This document shows, in pieces, positions 1 to 6,546 of a stretch of DNA of 64,000 bases (positions are counted from its first letter, which is position 1; each line of letters opens with the position of its first letter). Under the pieces are notes generated by a model. That model was not told where the DNA came from, ran no database searches, and was given only the letters and a program-made list of their open reading frames with translations. The translations under genes were made by a program, and so were the position numbers. Origin of the DNA: Chryseobacterium gwangjuense (GTDB lineage: Bacteria > Bacteroidota > Bacteroidia > Flavobacteriales > Weeksellaceae); contig NZ_JAJTNP010000001.1 in the NCBI RefSeq assembly GCF_021311115.1, forward strand, positions 496,001-560,000. Reading direction: 5' to 3'.

Positions 1-360
1 GGATTCAGATAGTAATTCGGGTTGTTTGGTATAGCCATTTTCACCTAAAATCCGATATTTCTTTGCATGTACAAAAATTAACTGATCACGATCAAAAAAA
101 TATTCTGTCCAATATTGCACGGATGATACCCCAACAGTATGTTCAATTTTTTTAAGCTTACCATTTTTATAAAATCCTTTCACCTCAATTCCATTATCCG
201 TCGTTATATTTTTATCTATAAAATATTCATTAGGGATAGTTTTAATGACATAATTTTTTGTCTGATTAATCTGTTCAACTAACTTTTTTATATTTTTCAG
301 ATTCTGGCTAAAAACCAAACCGGAAAATAATACAGCTATGAGTAAGAATATCTTTTGCAT
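1..360 (-). CDS. Secreted protein of unknown function, partial (runs off left edge)
   Basis: An open frame starts at an ATG at 358-360 and stays open for 120 codons to the window edge, so the C-terminus is missing. The first 19 residues form a typical signal peptide (Lys near the start, a hydrophobic stretch, then a VFSQ end), so the mature protein should be exported. The mature part is rich in Lys, Tyr and Phe and has short alternating strands that look like an MORN-like or toxin-antidote-type repeat (FYKNGKLKKIE), but the match is too short to assign. No function is claimed. It is divergent from the lipoprotein gene at 600. Confidence 0.65.
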   Translation of the reverse strand, partial: MQKIFLLIAVLFSGLVFSQNLKNIKKLVEQINQTKNYVIKTIPNEYFIDKNITTDNGIEVKGFYKNGKLKKIEHTVGVSSVQYWTEYFFDRDQLIFVHAKKYRILGENGYTKQPELLSES

Positions 361-599
361 TTTTTTATTCAATATACAAAGAAAAATGAGAAACAATATA
401 CTTCCTCTCTATTTCAAGAATTCCGGGATTATTCATTAGATTTCCAAACCAGTCTGCAGGATTAAGTTTTATACTAATATTAAATTATCATTCATAGACA
501 CTGCAGATTTGCTTTAATCATTAACCCATTTTTAAAGTTAAATTTCAAAAAAATTATAGGTATAAAGAAAAATAACCCTAGTTTTATAAAAACATCAAT

Positions 600-1088
600 A
601 TGACAATACCAAAATCAATTATTTCTACTCTTTTTATAGCACTCGTAGGTGTTTCTTGCTCAAAAACTCCCAAAGCCAATGATGAGTTCCGAAATACCGT
701 AATTTCAAAAATGAATCTTCATCAGGATACTTTGCTAGTTTTCAATCAGTTTTTGGATCAGTTAGATTCGAAAAACAAGAACTTTGGGGATTATTACATC
801 AAAACGCATCAGGAAATTCAAGATTCCTGTGACAAAGTGTTAGCTGCAAAATACGAACCTGAACATTTCGTTTATAACAATCATACTCCCGAAGATTTCG
901 ATTTTTTGCATAAAATTACCGTACAGTCGCTTGATAACTATTATAAAAAAATGGATATTGATACCAGTAAAGTTTATATGATCGAATGGGTTACCAATTC
1001 CAGTCCTGATATTAAAAAGTATTTAAATCAAAAATACAGTTTAGGTCTTTTTATTCCGGAAGATCAACCTCAGGATGCCGCAAAATAA
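600..1088 (+). CDS. Lipoprotein of unknown function
   Basis: The N-terminus has a hydrophobic stretch ending in a lipobox (VGVSC, Cys at residue 20), so the protein should be lipidated and anchored in the envelope. The mature 142 residues are charged and mostly helical in appearance, with no metal-binding or catalytic motif that I can recognise. It stands alone: divergent from the partial gene on the left, and convergent with the DUF4476 gene on the right, with a strong shared terminator at 1125-1155. The ATG follows an AT-rich leader of over 200 bases. Function unknown. Confidence 0.75.
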   Translation: MTIPKSIISTLFIALVGVSCSKTPKANDEFRNTVISKMNLHQDTLLVFNQFLDQLDSKNKNFGDYYIKTHQEIQDSCDKVLAAKYEPEHFVYNNHTPEDFDFLHKITVQSLDNYYKKMDIDTSKVYMIEWVTNSSPDIKKYLNQKYSLGLFIPEDQPQDAAK

Positions 1089-1124
1089 AGTAAATCTTAG
1101 ATTTATATATGATTTTTTCAAACA

Positions 1125-1155
1125 AAAAAAGAGAAGCTTAAAACTTCTCTTTTTT
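1125..1155. terminator. Bidirectional terminator
   Basis: A 12-bp perfect stem (AAAAAAGAGAAG with CTTCTCTTTTTT) lies between two convergent genes, with A and T tracts that let it work in both directions. Confidence 0.85.
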
Positions 1156-1170
1156 ATTGATATCAATATG

Positions 1171-2034
1171 TTAAGATTTGGCTATAAAATCCATCAACTC
1201 CCGTTTACTGCTCTCAAAGTCAAAAGCATCATACACTAAAAAATACCGGCTTTTATCAGTACATTTAAAATACATAGATTTTGCTAAAGACAATCTATTT
1301 TTATCAAAACTCATTTCTTTTACCAAAACAGTAATCTGCTGAGAAGTAAACATTGTAGAACTCGCCTGCTGATTAATCATAGCAAGTCTGTTGTCATCGA
1401 ATCTTGCATTTTTCTGAAGCATTTTAAGGAACTGATCAAAAGTGCCATTATCCATTACATTGGTATAATTTCCCGAATTATTCCAGTTATTCCCTTGATT
1501 TCCGTACGGATTATTCCAGACATCATTCCAGTTATTAAAACCATAAGATTGATTTCTAACCGGATAAGAATCCAATAGAAATAATCCTTGATCTGTAAAG
1601 AAATCCAACACCATCCTGCTATTATTACGAACATTCAACGTTGTTCTGTACAGCAAATATCCATTATCGTAAATAGAAATTGGAATTCTTCCTGAAGGCA
1701 AATCAAAAAAACGAAATTTACCTGAATTATTTGAGATCATCTGATCCCCTAATTCTATACTGAAATATCCCTGCTCCGGAATTCGAAGAAAAACCTCCGA
1801 ATATCCAGAATTTTGGTTCCATTGATAATTAGGATTTTTAATTCTTGATTCTGAACTGTTTTGATTTCTGAATCCTGAATTATTGCTATTTCTTGAACCC
1901 CTTGTTTTAGAAACCGAAGTTTCTATTTCATTTTTAGAAGCTTCATTTTTTAGCAATTCACCTACTTTTCCCGCTTCTTGTGCAAATGAATGAATTCCTG
2001 TAAGAAACATCAAACCGATAAAAATATTCTTCAT
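1171..2034 (-). CDS. Secreted DUF4476 domain protein
   Basis: The first 18 residues are a signal peptide ending in SFA. Residues about 25-200 are very rich in Asn and Ser (repeated NN, GN and WNN patterns) and carry a short beta-sheet section in the middle. The last 90 residues form a DUF4476 domain: the FDQFLKML start, DNRLAMI, the TSQQ turn, MSFDKNRLSLAK and a closing YDAFDFESSKREL. This domain is common in Bacteroidota secreted proteins and has no known reaction. The Asn-rich linker suggests a flexible surface stalk, which is inference. It lies downstream of lpdA but behind its terminator, so it is probably its own unit. Confidence 0.8.
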   Translation of the reverse strand: MKNIFIGLMFLTGIHSFAQEAGKVGELLKNEASKNEIETSVSKTRGSRNSNNSGFRNQNSSESRIKNPNYQWNQNSGYSEVFLRIPEQGYFSIELGDQMISNNSGKFRFFDLPSGRIPISIYDNGYLLYRTTLNVRNNSRMVLDFFTDQGLFLLDSYPVRNQSYGFNNWNDVWNNPYGNQGNNWNNSGNYTNVMDNGTFDQFLKMLQKNARFDDNRLAMINQQASSTMFTSQQITVLVKEMSFDKNRLSLAKSMYFKCTDKSRYFLVYDAFDFESSKRELMDFIAKS

Positions 2035-2074
2035 AAGTAATTTTTTAATTTATGATCTCCATTTTTATGCCAAA

Positions 2075-2108
2075 AAAAAGAGAAACCATAATTATGGTTT
2101 CTCTTTTT
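2075..2108 (-). terminator. Terminator of lpdA
   Basis: A perfect 17+17 base palindrome (arms AAAAAGAGAAACCATAA and its complement) sits 21 bases after the lpdA stop and ends in a T tract on the minus strand. Confidence 0.85.
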
Positions 2109-2129
2109 GTATATATGATTATTTTTCAA

Positions 2130-3533
2130 TTACATATGAATCGGTCTCTTTGCCGTAGCATCCAATGCAGCTTCTTTAATAGCTTCTGCATACGTCGGGT
2201 GAGCGTGAGAACTTCTTGCGATATCTTCTGCACTTGCACGGAATTCCATAGCAATTACTCCTTCAGCAATAAGGTCAGCAGCTCTTGCTCCTACGATATG
2301 CATTCCTAACACTTCGTCAGTTTTTTCGTCAGCGATAATTTTAACTAATCCATCAACATCACCACTTGCACGGCTTCTTCCTAGAGCTCTCATTGGGAAA
2401 GAACCTACTTTGTAAGCTACACCTTCTTCTTTCAATTGCTCTTCAGTTTTACCAACTCCAGCAACTTCCGGCCAAGTGTAAACAACTCCTGGAATCAGAT
2501 TATAATTAACGTGAGGTTTTTGTCCAGCTAGTGTTTCAGCAACAAAAACTCCTTCTTCTTCAGCTTTGTGAGCCAACATCGCTCCTTTGATAACATCTCC
2601 GATTGCGTAAATGTTAGCAACGTTAGTCTGTAAGTGATCGTTTGTTTTTACTCTTCCTCTTTCGTCAAGTTCAACACCCGCTTTCTCTAATCCAAGACCT
2701 TCTGTGTAAGGTTTTCTACCTACAGAAACTAAACAATAATCTCCTTCTACAACTACTTCTTCTCCTTTTTTATCTTTAGCAGTAATTTTTACCGTATCTC
2801 CATTTCTTTCAACAGCAGAAACAGCTGTAGAAAGCATAAACTTCATTCCTTGCTTTTTAAGAACTTTAGTTAATTCTTTACTTAAAGCTCCATCCATTGT
2901 AGGGATGATTTTATCCATAAATTCAACAACAGTTACCTGAGCTCCTAGTCTTAAATAAACAGAACCTAATTCAAGACCTATAACACCACCACCGATAACT
3001 ACCAAATGCTTAGGAATTTCCTTAAGATTTAAAGCTTCCGTAGAAGTAATTACTCTTTCTTTATCTAAAGTGATGAAAGGTAAAGAAGATGGTTTAGAAC
3101 CTGTTGCAATGATTGTATATTTCGATTCGATCATTTCTGTAGAACCGTCGTTTTTCGTTACTTTGATCTGAGTCGCAGATTCGAAGCTTCCAACTCCTTC
3201 AAAAACAGTGATTTTGTTTTTGTTCATCAGATAGCTGATCCCGTCTGTGTTTTGCTTGATCACCTCATTTTTACGCTCGATCATTCTTGCGATATCAGCT
3301 TGAGGCTCGTTGATAATGATTCCGTGACCTGCAAAATTGTGCTTTGCATTCTCAAAATGTTCAGAACTATCCAAAAGCGCTTTTGACGGAATACATCCCA
3401 CGTTAAGACAAGTTCCTCCTAAAGTTGGATATTTTTCAATAATTGCTGTAGTGAAACCTAATTGTGCAGCACGAATTGCAGCAACATAACCACCAGGACC
3501 AGAACCGATTACGGTAACATCGAATTGACTCAT
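2130..3533 (-). CDS. lpdA: Dihydrolipoyl dehydrogenase (E3)
   Basis: This flavoprotein reoxidises the dihydrolipoyl groups of the 2-oxoacid dehydrogenase complexes (pyruvate, 2-oxoglutarate) and the glycine cleavage system, passing electrons to NAD+. All expected parts are visible: the FAD-binding GSGPGG near residue 11; the redox-active disulfide in GGTCLNVGC (Cys42 and Cys47); the NAD-binding GGGVIGLELG near residue 182; the second FAD motif YAIGD; and the catalytic His445/Glu450 pair in HAHPTYAE. The length of 467 is normal. It stands alone rather than in a dehydrogenase operon, consistent with an E3 shared between complexes. A promoter box lies 44 bases upstream. Confidence 0.97.
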   Translation of the reverse strand: MSQFDVTVIGSGPGGYVAAIRAAQLGFTTAIIEKYPTLGGTCLNVGCIPSKALLDSSEHFENAKHNFAGHGIIINEPQADIARMIERKNEVIKQNTDGISYLMNKNKITVFEGVGSFESATQIKVTKNDGSTEMIESKYTIIATGSKPSSLPFITLDKERVITSTEALNLKEIPKHLVVIGGGVIGLELGSVYLRLGAQVTVVEFMDKIIPTMDGALSKELTKVLKKQGMKFMLSTAVSAVERNGDTVKITAKDKKGEEVVVEGDYCLVSVGRKPYTEGLGLEKAGVELDERGRVKTNDHLQTNVANIYAIGDVIKGAMLAHKAEEEGVFVAETLAGQKPHVNYNLIPGVVYTWPEVAGVGKTEEQLKEEGVAYKVGSFPMRALGRSRASGDVDGLVKIIADEKTDEVLGMHIVGARAADLIAEGVIAMEFRASAEDIARSSHAHPTYAEAIKEAALDATAKRPIHM

Positions 3534-3576
3534 GTTATTTTATGAATTTGTTTATTATTAACTTTCTTAATTCTTA

Positions 3577-3584
3577 CAAATTTA
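3577..3584 (-). promoter_or_regulatory. Promoter -7 box for lpdA
   Basis: TAAATTTG on the minus strand matches the flavobacterial -7 consensus TAnnTTTG, 44 bases before the lpdA ATG. No clear TTG -33 element is present at the usual distance. Confidence 0.5.
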
Positions 3585-3649
3585 ATGATTAATTACCACG
3601 TGAGAAAGTGAGATTTGTCAATTTTTCTTTTAAAAATTTAAACTTCTAA

Positions 3650-4153
3650 CTATAAATTAAGACTTTGAATTTCTTCTCCTGTATCTTTATTAATCCCTTT
3701 TATTTCAACAGGCTTTTCAATATTAAGATCTCCTTTTACTTTTATCAGAAGATCCTTACTCTTTGTCTCAGGATCATAAAGCCAAATTGTGTCCTTATTA
3801 TATTTTGTTACTTTTATTTTTGAATTATAATTCATTAAAGTAAATATTGAATCATCTGCAACTCCCCATCTGTAAATTGATTCTTCATAAGGATAATCAT
3901 TCCAGATTGTTCTTCTATTTTTAACTTTATTAAAAGATAATTTTTGAAGCTTATTCTTTTTCATAAATTTAAAGGTGAAACCGTAGTATTCTGCTCTTTC
4001 TCTTGGCCATTCATAATTCCAGTATCCAATACTATCCTGGTAAAGTATAAGATCTTCCATCTTTTCTTTAGGGCTTTTACAGCTCATTGTTAAAAGAGCG
4101 ATAACTAAAGAAATAATAATTTTACTGGACATTTTTATTGGACTTAAACTCAT
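3650..4153 (-). CDS. Lipoprotein of unknown function, third gene of a small operon
   Basis: The N-terminus is hydrophobic and ends in a lipobox (LLTMSC), so the protein should be lipidated. An internal ATG at residue 8 gives a shorter, more typical lipoprotein signal; both starts keep the lipobox. The mature part has many beta-type segments with Trp and Tyr (DSIGYWNYEWPRER, YRWGVADDSIF), which resemble small Bacteroidota lipoproteins that carry no named domain. It follows the membrane protein at 4178-4636 by 24 bases and probably shares its transcript and the zinc-protein gene's promoter. Function unknown. Confidence 0.7.
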   Translation of the reverse strand: MSLSPIKMSSKIIISLVIALLTMSCKSPKEKMEDLILYQDSIGYWNYEWPRERAEYYGFTFKFMKKNKLQKLSFNKVKNRRTIWNDYPYEESIYRWGVADDSIFTLMNYNSKIKVTKYNKDTIWLYDPETKSKDLLIKVKGDLNIEKPVEIKGINKDTGEEIQSLNL

Positions 4154-4177
4154 AATCGGATTTTTTTTAATACTGAA

Positions 4178-4636
4178 TCACCATAAAAAGAAAACGATTC
4201 TCCCTTTACAGTCTGCTTTCAACATCTCTATATCTTCTTTAAAAGTACTTTTAAAACTAAAATGATCTTCACTTATAAAAGTATAAGAAAAATAAATATT
4301 AGAGAATGAAAATAAAGTAATAATAATTTTTAGAGCAAAATAAGATTTTAACAATATTTTCCTTTTAATTAAAGCTTTTTGAATGAGAAAATCTAAATAT
4401 AAAAAAAGTAATGTCAGAATTATTGAATTTAATAAAATACCTAATATATAATAATCCGTCGCCATAGAACTGGCTAAAGAGTCTGATTTATAAATAAAAG
4501 GCATCGCAGCATAATATTCAGGAAATATTTCTTTCTCAACATGACAATTGTGAACATATTTTACAATATCTAAATGCGACCAAAAGAATCCGATTGAAAC
4601 AATAAAATACAATACTATTTTAGCAAAAGCTTTCAT
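4178..4636 (-). CDS. Small membrane protein of unknown function
   Basis: The 152 residues contain three hydrophobic segments: residues about 5-22, about 65-85, and about 100-122. The loop between the first two carries a Cys-rich NCHVEKE section and is probably outside. The C-terminal tail is charged and ends in two aromatic residues. I recognise no family. It begins 7 bases after the stop of the zinc-type protein upstream and is followed 24 bases later by the lipoprotein gene, so the three are very likely one operon of unknown role. Confidence 0.65.
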   Translation of the reverse strand: MKAFAKIVLYFIVSIGFFWSHLDIVKYVHNCHVEKEIFPEYYAAMPFIYKSDSLASSMATDYYILGILLNSIILTLLFLYLDFLIQKALIKRKILLKSYFALKIIITLFSFSNIYFSYTFISEDHFSFKSTFKEDIEMLKADCKGRIVFFLW

Positions 4637-4643
4637 CTAAGTA

Positions 4644-4994
4644 TTACAAATCCACCTTCAGTTTTCCTTGCCCAAACTCTCCCATACTCTCAAAATAAGA
4701 ACCTCCATACACATACCATTCTAGGCTTTCCAGAAACTCTACTGCATTTTCCAGTGTTATTTGTGAACGGTCTTTTTTCGAAACGATTCCTTTGTACCAT
4801 CTTCCGGATTGAGAAACACTCACAAATTCAACGAAATAATGAATCCAAATTCTTTGACACAATTTACACTGCTGAATACTTACTTCTGCATTTCTTCCAT
4901 TCGTCTGATCTATACTCAATTCAGAACTTCTGTATTCTGTATAGTCCGATGTAGGTTTTTCACAAGCGCATCCTAGTTTCTGAATTTTATTCAT
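4644..4994 (-). CDS. Small Cys-motif protein of unknown function, first gene of operon
   Basis: I chose the ATG at 4994 because a promoter box lies at 5022-5029; a longer frame from 5048 would begin upstream of that promoter. The 116-residue protein has a CAC pair near residue 9 and a CKLC pair near residue 44, which could bind zinc, followed by a compact aromatic-rich half (RIWIHYFVEF, SGRWYKGIV, LEWYVYGGSYF). No signal peptide is seen, so it should be cytoplasmic. It resembles small proteins found near polymorphic-toxin immunity genes, but I cannot name a family. It leads an operon with a membrane protein and a lipoprotein. Confidence 0.65.
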   Translation of the reverse strand: MNKIQKLGCACEKPTSDYTEYRSSELSIDQTNGRNAEVSIQQCKLCQRIWIHYFVEFVSVSQSGRWYKGIVSKKDRSQITLENAVEFLESLEWYVYGGSYFESMGEFGQGKLKVDL

Positions 4995-5021
4995 TGATAA
5001 AAAAGTTGATTTAATAGAGGT

Positions 5022-5053
5022 CAAATGTAAGAAAATAAGCCTCCACAAGACAA
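5022..5053 (-). promoter_or_regulatory. Promoter of the 4994-3650 operon
   Basis: TACATTTG on the minus strand (5022-5029) matches the -7 consensus TAnnTTTG. A TTG at 5051-5053 lies 21 bases further upstream, within the usual -33 spacing. Confidence 0.55.
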
Positions 5054-5062
5054 ATATGGAAA

Positions 5063-6145
5063 TTAGAATTTCATCAAATCCAGTAAAACCTTCTCATATT
5101 TATCCAGAATAATTTCTTTAGAAAACCTTGATTTTATAGAGTTCTTAATGGAACTGCTGTCATAACTTCCATGTAAAATTTGAATAATTTTTTGGGAGAA
5201 ATCTTCATGATTTTCAATATCAGAAATTTCCCCATTGATGCGATTTTGAATAATCTCGGTAATTCCTCCCGGACAATTATTCACTAAAGAGTAGGTTCCG
5301 CAAGCACCTGCTTCCAGTAAAACATTTGGGAAACCTTCATATCTTGAGGAGAGAATAAACAGATCCGCATATTTCAGAAACTGATAAGGATTATCTTGTC
5401 TTCCATGAAAAATAACCTTTTTTAAGTCTAAAAAATCCTTCATCTGATGAAGGATCTCCCGATCTTTTCCATCTCCCAAAATATGCAATAAAATATTTTC
5501 GTTCTTAAGTCTGGAAAATACTTTTAACAGATTATCAAAGCCTTTTCTTGCAGATAAGTTACCAATAGCTACAACATTTTTGTAATTGTATTTAAAGCAT
5601 TCAGGTTTACTTGAAAAAGCTAGTTTTTCATTAATAAATTCAAAATCGACAGGATTATTTATTTTAATAATTTTCCTTTCTTTAACGTTGAAATTATCAA
5701 TTAAATCCATTCTCATATCATCACTTTGAGCAATGATTGTCTGATAGTTATTATAAAAACTATAGAAAAATTTGATCTCTTTCCGGGTAACATGCTGAGA
5801 AACCACATTCGTTTCTCTTGCAATAAACTTCGTTCTTGGAAAAAGCTTGATAAACAGGGATAAATATGCATTAACTTCTCCAAAACCAGAGAATACAATA
5901 TCAGGTTTTCTCCTGTAAATTTCCCGTAAAATAGGCTTTAATGAATGTCGAATTCGTTCCGTATCTACATCAATGATTTCAATATCTTTTCTAAGAAAAT
6001 TAAGATAACCGCCTTGTTTACGTAAAAGCAATATTTTAGGTTCAAACCGATCCCGGGAAAGATGGTTCGCAATGGTGGTAATGATTCTTTCTGCACCTCC
6101 GGTTTCCAAATCCGGCAGAATAAATATGACAGAAATCTTTTTCAT
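5063..6145 (-). CDS. GT4-family glycosyltransferase
   Basis: The protein has the GT-B layout of family 4 retaining glycosyltransferases, which move a sugar from a nucleotide donor to a glycan or lipid. The N-terminal half opens with ILPDLETGGAERII, the donor-side GG loop of this family. The C-terminal half has GNLSARKGFDNLLKVF, then ILGDGKDREIL, HGRQDNPYQFLKYADLFILSS and the E-x7-E type motif SSRYEGFPNVLLEAGACG that contacts the nucleotide sugar. The length of 360 is normal. It is not next to other polysaccharide genes, so its acceptor is unknown; lipooligosaccharide or exopolysaccharide work is a guess. Confidence 0.9.
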   Translation of the reverse strand: MKKISVIFILPDLETGGAERIITTIANHLSRDRFEPKILLLRKQGGYLNFLRKDIEIIDVDTERIRHSLKPILREIYRRKPDIVFSGFGEVNAYLSLFIKLFPRTKFIARETNVVSQHVTRKEIKFFYSFYNNYQTIIAQSDDMRMDLIDNFNVKERKIIKINNPVDFEFINEKLAFSSKPECFKYNYKNVVAIGNLSARKGFDNLLKVFSRLKNENILLHILGDGKDREILHQMKDFLDLKKVIFHGRQDNPYQFLKYADLFILSSRYEGFPNVLLEAGACGTYSLVNNCPGGITEIIQNRINGEISDIENHEDFSQKIIQILHGSYDSSSIKNSIKSRFSKEIILDKYEKVLLDLMKF

Positions 6146-6295
6146 TCATGTAAAGTTAGTAAAAAGTTTTGGCAACCTTTTATTTCAGATTGTAATTGTT
6201 GATTTTTAACCTTAATTTGAATATGATTAAATTTTCCACATTTTGTAAGATCCTGAAAATATTCAACTTAAATGCTATCCATGTTCCATATAGCC

Positions 6296-6372
6296 TGTCA
6301 TTCCGTAGGAATCTAGGCAAGAAAATTCTTAGCTATTTTCGAATACTATATTTAGATTCCTACGGAATGACA
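6296..6372. repeat. Intergenic inverted repeat (TGTCATTCCG type)
   Basis: Two perfect 20-base arms (6296-6315 and 6353-6372) face each other across a 37-base AT-rich loop. The outer ends read TGTCATTCCGTAGGAATC. No coding frame fills it. This is the kind of palindrome scattered between genes in flavobacteria; whether it is a REP-like or MITE-like element needs other copies. Confidence 0.75.
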
Positions 6373-6395
6373 AATTGAGCACCAAATTTCATAAA

Positions 6396-6428
6396 AAAAG
6401 AAACTCTTCTGTTGAGGAGTTTCTTTTT
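6396..6428 (-). terminator. Terminator behind recQ and the small ORF
   Basis: The stem AAAGAAACTC pairs with GAGTTTCTTT around a short loop and is followed by a T tract on the minus strand. It lies just after the 37-residue ORF, which suggests that ORF is inside the recQ transcript. Confidence 0.7.
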
Positions 6429-6430
6429 AA

Positions 6431-6544
6431 TTATTTTCTTCCCTGGAGAAACCAGTCTATAAATACTCCAAAAAGGAGCAAAAGCAGATAACATCCTATC
6501 AAGAAAATTATTATATATAAAAGATATTTTAAAACATCTTTCAT
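6431..6544 (-). CDS. 37-residue single-span membrane peptide, candidate small gene
   Basis: An ATG-started frame of 37 codons begins 2 bases after the recQ stop codon and ends just before the recQ terminator. The peptide starts with MKDVLKY, continues as an almost unbroken hydrophobic run of about 20 residues (Leu, Ile, Phe, Tyr, with one Cys), and closes with FIDWFLQGRK. This layout, a single membrane helix with a positively charged end, is typical of real small membrane proteins. The tight spacing suggests translational coupling to recQ. There is no clear ribosome binding site and no homology evidence here, so it stays a candidate. Confidence 0.45.
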   Translation of the reverse strand: MKDVLKYLLYIIIFLIGCYLLLLLFGVFIDWFLQGRK

Positions 6545-6546
6545 TG

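Noticed and set aside
1300..2000. Asn-rich region as a low-complexity repeat array
   Set aside because: The codons vary and no fixed unit repeats; it is a compositionally biased linker in a DUF4476 protein.
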